A stretch of DNA of 64,000 bases from Arcuatula senhousia (taxonomy: Eukaryota; Mollusca; Bivalvia; Mytilida; Mytilidae): contig OZ020303.1 in the NCBI GenBank assembly GCA_963971305.1, positions 36,134,106 to 36,198,105 on the forward strand. Direction: 5' to 3'. The notes beneath the pieces are model-generated. The model was not told the origin of the DNA and did not search any database. It was given only the letters and a program-made list of their open reading frames with translations. The translations under genes and the position numbers were made by a program. Of the stretch, positions 12,949 to 23,496 are shown piece after piece. Each line of letters begins with the position of its first letter. Position 1 is the stretch's first letter.

Positions 12949-13010
12949 AACAAGAGGCTTAGAGGAAGCTTGAATCGCTCATTGGTCCTTTAGGCCATTA
13001 GGGTCTCTTC
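12949..13010 (-). mobile_element. Degenerate terminal fragment of a family B element
   Basis: AACAAGAGGCTTAGAGGAAGC then TTGAATCGCTCATTGGTCC resembles the small-hairpin end of family B, but no tandem units follow. Confidence 0.4.
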
Positions 13011-13164
13011 TATATTCGGTTACCTAACTAATCAAATAGAAGCTTTTGTTAGTTTTGTAGAGGTTAAATTAAGGGGTATGATAAAAATGACATTACAATA
13101 AATAATTATCTGTGAACAGAAAAATCTGTCTGAATGTTGTAAAATGCAACCTCAATTTCAGTTA

Positions 13165-13372
13165 CTGTGGATTCATTTATTTTCGTGGGTACCAATTTTC
13201 TTGGTTTGGTGAAAAAGTATCAGTTGTTGGATTCTTTAATTCGTGGTTCTTAAGTCTGCAGCATTCACACCAATGTTGATTTTCTTTTTCCTGGGATACC
13301 AAATTTCGTGGTTCAAGGCTACCCACGAAAACCACAAAAATTGATACCCCACGAATAATAATGAAACCACAG
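13165..13372. mobile_element. TA-flanked MITE
   Basis: The termini CTGTGGATTCATTTATTTTC and the inverted form ending GAAACCACAG are flanked by TA on both sides (13163-13164, 13373-13374). Internal subrepeats of TTCGTGGNTACCAA type occur. The 208-bp size and TA duplication fit a Tc1/mariner-type non-autonomous element. Confidence 0.78.
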
Positions 13373-15160
13373 TACATGTACATTCTATGGCTATTTTCAG
13401 TTGTAGACAGTGTTTTCAAAAGAAGTTGGTATCCTTTGTTTTACACCAATCCATCACACATTTTTAATGGAATATCATGTTAGTTTTTGGTCATTATTTG
13501 GATATAATAAGACTACTTTTGTGTAGAAAAAGTAAAAGAAAATGCACTGAAGTTGTGTTTTTTGCCTATTTCTAAACATCTTTGTTAATTCCTGTCAAAC
13601 TTGCAGTTTTCAAACGCATATATTAAAACAATGATGTCCGTAACCTTCATATTTTATTCAAAATACGTAAATCACCAAGAACTATATTTCTCTAATTTTC
13701 ATCTGATTTATCAACCTCTCAGCCAGTTGTGCAAAATATTTCTATAACCCCCCGAGAGAAAATTCTGTTCTAAGCCTACAGCCATGTACATGTAGTTGCA
13801 TGTGTAATTGATGATCAACCTATTGTAATTTTTTTTACCTGTGGACATTACAAAAAAATCCTTCTACAACTAAATTCTCTGTGATTTTAGAATTTCTGCC
13901 ATCTCGTGGAAATAAATATGATATTTTAATTGCCCAGCAAGCCCATTAAAACACCCCAATTTATATCCCTTGATCAATGTTGATGTTAGAAATTCCATAA
14001 TCAACTGCATGGTTGTAGAAGCAAAATATCTGCCAGTTTCCATAAAAATATGAATAAATGTCATTTGGTAACATCCATCCCTTATAAGCTGAACATTCAA
14101 TTTTTTTTTCTATCTGCCAAAGTTTTCATTCAAATAGGACAAATATAATATGATTAAGGCCCTGCCTTTTTAGCGAGCATCGAAAATCTATATACCTTTT
14201 AAAAATAAATCCGCTCGACGGTCTAAGTTTAACGTAAAGAGGAAACTTTTAAAAAAAGAATTAAATAGAAGCAAAGTCTGACCCCACCAAACCCAAATTA
14301 TATGCACTTGAGAAAGTTGTTGTTAAAATATCTGGGATCAATGACTACTTATTAAAAATTCAATTATTTGTGCAAATAATAAATCCTGTAACATTCTGGG
14401 ACGACATTAAGCGGGGACGAAATTATCAATTTTATGAATTACATGACGTCATTTCCTTGTCAGAGTATTTCGCCCTTCCTCAGCAGATTAAAACAACATT
14501 CAGATTCTGTCAGGTTTTGTGAGATTTTCTGAGTATCAGTGTTTTATTTGAAGCATTGGTAACAGAAGGTACATTAAGAAACCCGGCGGAAAAAAACGGT
14601 AAAGTAAAAATATCATGCGGGACTGAGGAAAGTGAGTGAAACCCCACAGGATGGGACTCTTCTTTCATTTTCAGGTAAGAACCTTTTATTTATTATTATG
14701 AGTAGGTTTTATTCAGTAAATTTATGTATTTCTTTATCTTATTTTATCTTACTTGGAATTTAACAAAGCTTGGTCAGTATTATGCATTTCATTATGACTA
14801 GTAAATGGGACGATGTTGCCAAAAGCTGGCTCGGTAATATCAGGAAAATCGTTTTTCAGCGGAAAAGAACGAATGGTGTTTAAATAAAAATCTGTGTGTA
14901 AAAATAAACAAGTGGATGAATGAGGGTTTTATAACTGTTTTTGAATTGCAATTTTTATATTTTTGCATAACAGATTATGATGTATTTTTTCATAAGCCAA
15001 GAGGGTTGATTGTTTTACTTGCTCCGTGCCTATTATTTTTTTCACTCCGTAAAAGTAAACCTGTTCCGGTTTTATCGTCAGTATATTTCTGGCACATCTC
15101 AAAACATGCACAATGCCGTAGGGCTCGCATCTGCGATGCTCGCTATGAGAAAAATAAATA
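13373..15160. other. Intergenic; contains the candidate FBXL first exon
   Basis: No coding exon was recognised. The notable piece is the CRE-bearing segment near 14.45-14.67 kb, listed separately. The ORFs at 14.9-15.3 kb on both strands overlap each other and a repeat and are not credible genes. Confidence 0.4.
14440..14674 (+). promoter_or_regulatory. Candidate promoter and non-coding first exon of the FBXL12-like gene
   Basis: A full palindromic CRE, ATGACGTCAT (14453-14462), is followed by ETS-like TTCC cores. About 210 bp downstream is a consensus donor TTTTCAG/GTAAGA at 14674/14675. The FBXL start-codon exon has a good acceptor (TCTGCAG ending 23383) 15 nt before its ATG, so an upstream untranslated exon is required. 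This is one candidate. An intron of 8.7 kb would result. Nothing in the sequence proves transcription. Confidence 0.3.
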
Positions 15161-15713
15161 AAGAATGTGCCCATGGGACACAGATGCCCCAACTAGGCCC
15201 CAAACAAGAAGTAGATGTCTGACAGACCTGAAAGTCGTTTGGGACATACAATTTGTCATACTGAACCATCCTATCAATTTCAAGCCATTCCCATGTATGA
15301 TTCCTGAGAAAAGCTCGACGGAAATTCACATATTTTCACATTGGCCTAAGTCCCAAAGAGTAATTAAGTAGTTGTCAGACAGGTCTAAAAATTGCTTAGG
15401 ACGTATAGTTTGTCATACTGAACCATCCTACCTAAGTTTCAAACCATTCTTATGTACACTTCCTGAGAAAAGCTTGACAGAAATTTTCATAGTAATTTTC
15501 ACATTGCCCTAAGTCCCAAACAGGAAGTAGGTGTCTGACAGGTCTCAAAATCGCTTAGGATGTACAGTTTATCATACTGAACCATCCTACCAAGTTTCAC
15601 ATCATTCTCATGTACAGCTTCTGAGAAAGATTGATGGAAATTGGTACGGACAGAAGCACAGACAGACATGAGTAAAACTTAATGCCCCCTGACATGTTGT
15701 TGCAGGGGCATAA
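15161..15713 (-). mobile_element. Helentron-like element, family D
   Basis: The left end is AAGAATGTGCCCATGGGACAC (hairpin GTGCCCATGGGACAC) then AGATGCCCC. The right end is a hairpin AATGCCCCCTG...CAGGGGCAT whose arm repeats ATGCCCC inverted. Between are three units of about 160 bp with GTCTGACAGGTCT and TCATACTGAACCATCCTAC. Confidence 0.68.
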
Positions 15714-17453
15714 AAAACATTTTTTTTTTTTACATTTAAATTAGGACCAAAACCCTAATAAGAATCATTTGACAGCTTATATGGGCTTAAGGAGCAGGGA
15801 AATCCTGACAAGACACAGGTATTTTTTTTTAACCCATCTCCTGTCCTGACGTTTTTTGTAAGAAAAAATGTCAATATTAAATAAGATATTTATTCTTTAA
15901 TTAAATATTTCCTTTTTTTTTTTGGATAAGGTAAACATCAATTTTACAGGTATAAATGCGAATTGAACTTTTATTGCCCTAATTCATAATTGTATAAACC
16001 TTTGGATATTAATCAGTGAAGCCAGGTTTGTTCCTGCCAATCAACATAAAAATGCAATTTGAATGGACATTGATAATCTCCAACCCACTTTTTTTGTCAG
16101 ATCTCCAGCCAAAAAATTCTAAATCTCCAGCTTTGACATGAAGGATGCGTCACATAAATGTTTATAAGTTAAAGTTCTTCTTACCAACAATTTTAAGACA
16201 TGGGCATACGACAAACGAGGAATCAATTTTGAGTGGCCTTATCATGCTTATGATATTAAAATACTTCATTACATGTACAAATGTATGTAAATTTCTTAAC
16301 ATCAGCCAATGTATATTCTTCAGTAGCATCATCATTCATTGCAACAGACATGACAGACAAAATCAATCAAGCTCTACAATTAGCCATCCTATTTCTTTAC
16401 CAAACCCTGATGACAAGATATGACAAATAGAGTCTATCATGAATATAGATGGATCGCACAAAGGAGAAAATTTGGTAATGTTGTAATCCAATTGCTTATG
16501 CCAATACAGCTTTATATCTCAACCAGCTATATTATTGACCAATCTTTACTTTATCATCTGTTTAGTACATGTATCAGATAGGAAATACATGTACATGACT
16601 ACATATACCCTATGCACTAACTATAACTTTAACATTTTTCAAGACAAAAAAATACCTGTAACTTACATGTAACTTATCTTCTTAAAAGATGTACTAGCCT
16701 TGCAGAATTGACTACTTATAATTCACAGTCAGCTTTTTAACAATTTTCTCTAACTTCTTGAACAATTTTAAAATCACCCAGTATGAATACTTACAGCTTA
16801 ATATTATGGAACAGAAATAGTAGAGAACCTGAACATCTTGTTTATATATGAATTAATGAAAGTTTGTTTACATTTATAAAGTCATGATCGCATGTCAAGA
16901 ATCAACAATTAAAATCAATAAACAATAGATTTTATCTTTCACAGTTTTCACGGCTCCTTAAATAAATGTAATTAGACAAATTAACAATGCTAAGTCTGTT
17001 GTTAAAAGGCCGAGGATCCATAATTAACTAATAAAAGTCCTGGCAAGTCACAGATGGGACCTACAGGTCAATAAATACTTTTATCTAAATATGGATTTTT
17101 TCATCAATAATTCATAAACAATATCTTGTGTGTTATAATGAAATGAAAACATGACAACTATCATGACTATAATCATGTATATTAAAATTGGTCTGTTAAA
17201 TCATTAAAGGTATAAAAATTCTAAATGCCTTAAGAGCAAGCATGAAACTTATTATAATTTAATACTAAATATATAAATAAGGAACATGTAAAACTAAAAA
17301 ATAGTCAGTCAGGATTAGAAATGTATTCATGATTTAGTTAACCAACATGACAAACATGGGGAAAAAAACATTTGAAAATTATGGCATTGTGAGTTTATAG
17401 AGTCTTTCTTTAAACAGGTTTAAGAAAAGACAATTTATATGGGTCATTCTAAA
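15714..17453. other. No gene recognised
   Basis: AT-rich sequence. No exon with conserved protein similarity, RNA gene or structured repeat was recognised. Confidence 0.4.
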
Positions 17454-18110
17454 ACAAGAGGCTCCCAGGAGCCTTAATTGCTCACCTGGTCTTGATGTCA
17501 ATCCCATGAAGACTTTGGTAGAGCTAAATGTGTTGAATGATTAAGCAAGAAAAAGCTTTACTCTATCTACAAAATTTTTCATTCTAAATGCAAAATAACA
17601 CTATAGGCCAAAAACACTATTTTAACCTTTTATGGCCGTAACCCCTATAAGAGGGTCATCTGACAACTTTGACCCTATGGAAACTTTGTAGAGCTAAATA
17701 ATCTGAACATTTAAGCAAGCAACAGCTTTTCTCTTTCAGTAATAGTTTTCATTCTGTGGACCAAAAACATGCAAAGGGCCGTAACCCCTATAAGGGGTCA
17801 TCTGAAAACTTTGACTCTATGGAGACTTTTAAAGAGCTTAATGAACTGAACATTTAAGCAAGCAACCACTTTTCTTTATCTGCTTTAGTTTTCATTCTAT
17901 CAGCCAAAAACATGAAAACATGTTAATTTAGGGGCTGTAATCCCTTATAAGGTGTCATCTGACAACTTCGACGTTTATAATGTAGGTTGTGTCACGTACA
18001 CTTATTCCACATCTCATTTTCTTCTATTCGACCCTATGAATGCTATGAGCTTAACATTTAAGCAAGCAACAGCTTTTCTCTATCTGCAATAGTTTTCACT
18101 CTATAGGGCA
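17454..18110 (-). mobile_element. Helentron-like element, family B, truncated copy
   Basis: It starts ACAAGAGGCTCCCAGGAGCC and GCTCACCTGG, then about four units with CCCCTATAAGGGGTCATCTG and TTTAAGCAAGCAAC. The GACG repeat and long terminal hairpin are missing. It runs directly into a family G fragment at about 18111. Confidence 0.68.
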
Positions 18111-18580
18111 ATAAAAAGCTTCGCCGAGCGCAGCATGATACAACCGCAACATGTTGAACCCTGTACATGGATAGTCAATTGCTCTGGACACATGCAGCCC
18201 ATGGTGGATTGGAAAAGGTTTTTGACACAATGACATGCAGCTTTTGGTGGACTTTCCACTTACATTTTAAAAGAAATTTTTTTTTCCCAAAGGAGATCAA
18301 AATTAGACCACAAATTTTCCATTTTGGTCCTTAATGACATAATAGGGGGAAAAAGGGGGGTTGCAAAATTAATTCTCAATTTTGTATCCACTATTTGAAA
18401 AGAACAAACAAGCAAAAAAAAAAAATCAAAATCAGTTCATACATGTAAGTAAAAAAGTTTCGATTTTGGGCCCTTTTGGCCCCTAATTACATAATAAGGT
18501 GAAAAGAACAAACAAGCAAAAAAAAAAAAATCAAAATCAGTTCATACATGTAAGTAAAAAAGTTTCGATTTTGGGCCTTC
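18111..18580 (-). mobile_element. Helentron-like element, family G, truncated copy
   Basis: AAAAAGCTTCGCCGAGCGCAGC (small hairpin) then ATGATACAACCGCAA and GTTGAACCCTGTAC are the reverse complement of the right end of the 36945-38193 element. The opposite long hairpin is absent. Confidence 0.65.
18401..18577. repeat. Tandem duplication, period 104 bp
   Basis: AGAACAAACAAGCAAAAAAA, then AATCAGTTCATACATGTAAG and TTTCGATTTTGGGCC, occurs at 18401 and again at 18505 with almost no divergence, inside the family G fragment. Confidence 0.8.
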
Positions 18581-18838
18581 TGCTTTTACCAGACCGAACA
18601 GTTTTTTATGGGATATTGCAATGTTATGGTCATATAAAAGCGGAATTTTAGCCAGACTTTCAGTCGCCTGATACAAATTTTTTTGGACCGACTGAATTTT
18701 TACCTGATTTGTCCGTCAGTCCGACTTCCTTGGAAATCTCTGGGGATTTATCTACATATTACATTGCACCGTCAATAATGACGACTGCGCAACGGTTACA
18801 TGTATGATATATGATTACATGTACATATATGATTACAT

Positions 18839-20821
18839 GGGGTCTATGTCGCTGGTCCGACAGTTTGTTAGTCCGACAGTTCACTGGTCCGACAGTTCGC
18901 CGTCCGACAGTTCGTTATTCCGACAGGCCGTTAGTCAGACGGTTCGATAGTCCGACAGTTCGATAGTCCGACAACTAGAATTAATTAGACACCAGTGGAC
19001 ATATAAACTTATGTATTATTTTTGTTCATGTTTATTGATCTTTATTATACATGTACTTCCTGTCTTCGACTTTTGTAGTTGTTCGTCATGAATCTAACCA
19101 AGTGAAAATGTATATGGCAATGAAAGTTGATTGATTGTAATAACCAAAGCTGTGCTCTTCTCAAAGTTATTAAAACACCCTCAATGGCTTTGGAGTAAAA
19201 AAATATCGGATGGATATACGAAAGGATCAAACAAAATCTTGTCTTTTTATTTCAAATTTCACCATGCCCCCCTTTTCATAACAATGGTTGCTCCCTAACG
19301 GTGTATGGTTTTACGGGAAAAATATAAGAGAAGGGTAGACAACAGACTAGGGTGACAATTTCCATCAAATGCTTTTCTTTGCACATCTAAATTTGTTTGG
19401 ACTGTCTTTAGATTGCCATTGTTAACGTCGATAACCGGTAATACCCGTGTAGTATTTTTACCTGCGTCGCCGAAAGCGAAAGCAGGTCTAGAAGTCGGGT
19501 CACTCAGTCCGTCTGTCCGTCCGTCGCGCTATGGAATGCCTGTCTTGTGTCATCTGAATCTCAAAAACCAAACGCTAGATCCACAGTGATTACAGATTAT
19601 TGAAGATGTGCATCTCCCCTTTTGGAGTAATTTTATAATTTCGTTTAGAAATTAGAGGCCAAAAAGCGACTTTTTAATTGTTTCCACAATAACTTTTGTT
19701 TTAGTTTTGTTTTTGGTTTTGAAAGGGCAGTGCTGATTTTGGGTGTCCCCACTTTTTCGTTTAGAAATTAGGGGCCGAAAAGGGGCAAAAAAGGTGAATT
19801 TGTTATTTGTTTCCACAATAACGTTTGTTCTGGTTGACCAAATTCTATGAAACTTTACAGTAATGTAACTTACCATAAAAGGAGGATAGGGCTTATATTG
19901 GGTGTCTCCTCTTTGTTTGGTTTAGAAATCAAGAGACCTAAAGGGGCAAAAAAAAGCTAATTTTAATTTTTTTTTTTTCCACAATAACTTTTGTTCGGGT
20001 TAGCCAAATACTATACAACTTTACAGTAATGTTACTTACCATAAAAGGAAGGGCACGGCTGATTTTGGGTGTCCCCTCTTTTTGTTAGGAATGAGGGGCC
20101 CAAAAAGGGCAAAAATGTTACTTTTTTTATTTACGGTGCAATTTAATTTTTTTTTACAAGTTAAGGGGAAAATAGAAACTTTATTTTTCTAAATATATTT
20201 TTAATATTGGGTCATTTGGGTTGCCTTTGACAAATATGCTTTGTAAGTCCACCATAGGATGCAAGTGTCAAAAATTATTGACTGTCCATATTGGGCGTAG
20301 AACGTACATGGTTCAACGTTTTGCCATGCGACGCAGGGCCAGACATCGATTGGTCTTGTTTTTAAAAGTTATAGACACATCTACACATGCATGACATGTA
20401 TGCAAAAATGTTATGTCATGTTTAAAAGAATCCAAAATGAAATATTTAAAAACGTAAATGAATTTAGATACGTGTCCAAAATCGACGTTAATATCCCCCA
20501 TATCCCCGTCCCCCTGTCAGCCCCTCAACTAAAGGCTGGTACCCCCGATGTCAGCTTATCGCAACTGGTTCCCGCCCCTCAATTTTGAGTCCGGTTTCCT
20601 CTACACTTCCTGATGTTTTCAACAAAGATAACGACACAGATTGGTTATCAAATATAAAAAAAACGTAGACAAATATATATGACAACTTGAAAATAATTGG
20701 ACTGTCGGACTATCGAACTGTCGGATTATCGAACCGTCGGACTAACGGCCTGTCGGTCTAACGAACTGTCGGACTAACGGACTGTCGGACTATTGATAGG
20801 TCGGACTATCGATCGGACCCC
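18839..20821. mobile_element. Foldback-like element with minisatellite terminal inverted repeats
   Basis: The two ends are inverted copies about 130 bp long, each built of seven to nine 14-16-bp units of GTCCGACAGTTCG(ATA) type (18853-18977 and 20699-20818). They begin GGGGTC and end GACCCC. The element is flanked by GATTACAT (18831-18838, 20822-20829), consistent with an 8-bp target duplication, inside a longer 27-bp direct match. No transposase was seen. A family H element is nested inside. Confidence 0.7.
19460..20359 (+). mobile_element. Helentron-like element, family H
   Basis: The left end has the hairpin ACCTGC...GCAGGT (19460-19487) directly followed by GTCCGTCTGTCCGTCCGTCG. Three or four units of about 150 bp contain TTTCCACAATAACTTTTGTT and ACTTTACAGTAATGT. 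The right end has GCGACGCAGG (inverted copy of the left arm), a small AGAC/GTCT stem and TCTTGT, flanked by T. It is nested in the 18839-20821 element. Confidence 0.68.
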
Positions 20822-20858
20822 GATTACATGTACATATATGATTACATGTACAAAATGT

Positions 20859-22343
20859 ACTATAGCAGACTTGGCCAATCAGTTTTGGAATAGGCCGGAC
20901 TTTTGATCCGATAACGTAATATCACTTGCCGGTCCGACCAAAATTTTATTAAACTTTGATATTGTCATCAAATTCTGGAAATCATTCATGTTTTTCCCGA
21001 ATTTCAACACATGATTTCACTATTTCCAATAATTTGCGCATGTGCAACAAATTTTGTTGACAGTTTCATCCAGTTGTCGATGTTGTTTGTTAATAATAAC
21101 GTAAAATTAACCGGCTGTCAATAATTAGCATGTAAAATCTTGATATTTTAGTCAAAATCAAAAGATTGAAAGAAAATTTAACATGTTTAACAACGCAAAA
21201 TAACAATAAAATACATTATGATCCAAAAATCTGACGGACATCTGGTCCAGTCAGGAACATCCCCTTTGTTTTCAAATGTTCCTGGTCTGTGCAGTACTGC
21301 AGGGTTTCCGCTGGCGTGGGCCACTTGGGCCATTGGCCCTATTTTTTCAATTCTGGCCCAACAAAGTGGCCCAAAATGTTGGTTCCGTATTTTGATCAAC
21401 TATGTCATTTTCGTGTCATTCAAACTGACAACATATTTCACTATGAAGCCCTATATATTGATTTATGACCCAAGCTAACACCGTTATTTAGCTGTCAATT
21501 GTGTAAAGGGGTCAAAATAACAGGTGCTTGACCATCGCTGATTGATTTGGAGTAATTGATAGAAATCAATCATGAATGCAATATAATTGACCTATCAGGA
21601 GTAAGTTTATTTTTATATCAGCTGATTTAAATGGCAATTCACGTGCTCTGACCATGACTTGACCAAATGATAAATATTCTCTGGAAGTAAACAGATGAAA
21701 GGATTTACCTTCATGAAATTATTTTATTAAGAACATCCTGCAATCCAAACACATCATTTTTCATGCATCAAATTCATGAAATTGAGATCAGATGAAAGAA
21801 CTTTGTTTACATATTTACAACTCTGTCTCCTCTGTAATACCCTCCTTTTGATAGGAGCACCTCCATAACAGCGGAGTACTGTGGTTTAGTGGAGTTCCAA
21901 TGATTGATTTATTTTGTTAACAAGTTTTTTTATTATATTATTTTTTTGCCCATTATAACAAAAATAAAAAAATTCTAGACAGATCTGTAGTACATTAAAA
22001 AAAACATGACAGTTTGTTTAATCTTAATATGATTAACTATGATCAATTCAACAAATGTTTAAATATATATTATTGAACATAATAATAACTGTTGTAATCT
22101 GTGTGCTTTCCTTGGTACTGAAAATATAATATTAATAATGATTTCCGGCCAAAACTGAAAAAAACAATATTGGCCCAATGTCATTTATGTTGGCCCAAAA
22201 AAAAATATGCATTTGGCCCAAGGGATGGCCCAAAGTAAAATACACCCAGAGGAAACCCTGCAGTACTGGCTTTGGTTGGACCGATGATGAAAATCAACAA
22301 CCATGTCCATAGGACCGACGAATTTCGCCAAGTCTGCTATAGT
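20859..22343. mobile_element. Element with perfect 17-bp terminal inverted repeats
   Basis: ACTATAGCAGACTTGGC (20859-20875) recurs inverted at 22327-22343. Removing the nested hAT element leaves about 520 bp containing CGGTCCGACCAAAATTTTATT-type sequence. No target duplication or coding frame is clear, so the superfamily is unknown. Confidence 0.6.
21300..22260. mobile_element. hAT-type non-autonomous element, 961 bp
   Basis: The termini are CAGGGTTTCCGCTGG and the inverted CCAGAGGAAACCCTG. Perfect 8-bp target duplications CAGTACTG lie at 21292-21299 and 22261-22268. Subterminal TTGGCCCA/TGGCCCAA motifs repeat near both ends, as transposase-binding clusters often do. No transposase ORF. Confidence 0.85.
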
Positions 22344-23383
22344 CCCAATCCTTTTTTTTCACAATTGTTATACATGTAAGCATTTTTAATTTGTACACAA
22401 ATAAATAAAAAAATCATTTGATTTTTAATCACTAAATCAGTAGTTTATATATCATGTATATTGATCAAAATAATTTATATTCAGCTGTAGATCCAATATT
22501 TATTATCATATTACAACAGGCCTGTACATGTATATCAAAATAGATTTCAAAACAGGATATTTTTTTTAATATACTTGGTGAGAAAATAATTCTATTTCAA
22601 TATTTGATTGTAAATTTTAAATCAGCTGTTTCTGGTTTTGTTTTTTAATCAGCCCAACTTAACCCCTACTTTATTTGGGTGATAAGGGGTAATAAAACAT
22701 ACCTTTAGAGCTATTAAACTGTCTCAATCCTATAAATATATTTCATGGATGGTTTGAGAGGTTCATTTCTGGATTTTCGTTTCTACAACTTCGTTAAAAT
22801 TGTTTTCACAGACGATCCTGTTTTTTTTCAAACCGGATACGTCGTTAGAAGAAAAGGGGAGTTAACAATAAAATTTACGAACGATAACTCTGGAGTAAAA
22901 TGCACAAATAATATAATTTTAAGGCTACAGACCCCATTTATCTTTTACATTCATTTCAACCAAATTTTTACCAAAATTAAGGGCAAATAAAAAAAATTGC
23001 ACCAGCTCAATTTTTAAAATATTTTACACACCTCATCTACATGTTATTCTTGTAATAATTTCCAACTGCCAGGAATATTATTTGCCTCAGTCACCTACAT
23101 TGGCCAAATTGGCCGGTCGCATGGTTGATGCTTGGTGAAAGTGAAAGTAGAACTCCAAAATATGACCTCTGAACTTTGGTCAATTCACAACATCTATTTA
23201 TAAAATCATTAGTTTTGACTAAATCACAACTGATTCTAAAGCTTGATCATAAGATATTTACTTAAAAAGCAATAACATTTTCAACAAATGTAACTATAAT
23301 ACACTTTCATAATATACACCTATATTTTTATTAGGAACTATATTCGTAGACCACGAGCAAAGGGAATTAATTGGGGTCTGCAG
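22344..23383. other. No gene recognised, upstream of FBXL exon
   Basis: AT-rich sequence ending in the TCTGCAG acceptor before the FBXL start-codon exon. The 22745-22990 ORF has no recognisable similarity. Confidence 0.4.
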
Positions 23384-23398
23384 CCTTAAGACTCAAAT

Positions 23399-23496
23399 AT
23401 GACTGCAATAGCAAAAGATTTCAATAGTGTCCCAGATAATATTATATTGGAAATATTTACATATCTACCAGTAAAAGAACTATGCTTGGTTGGAAG
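23399..23496 (+). CDS. FBXL12: FBXL12-like coding exon 1
   Basis: 98 coding nt. The acceptor TCTGCAG ends at 23383 with a 15-nt leader. The donor is TTGGAAG/GTATTT. It encodes the first half of the F-box and ends in phase 2 within Arg33. Confidence 0.88.

Noticed and set aside
14165..15145. Possible TIR pair AGCGAGCATCG (14172) and CGATGCTCGCT (15134)
   Set aside because: Only about 11 bp match, with no target duplication; could be chance or two unrelated repeat ends.
14929..15371. Four overlapping ORFs on both strands
   Set aside because: They shadow each other and the family D repeat; no splice or domain support.
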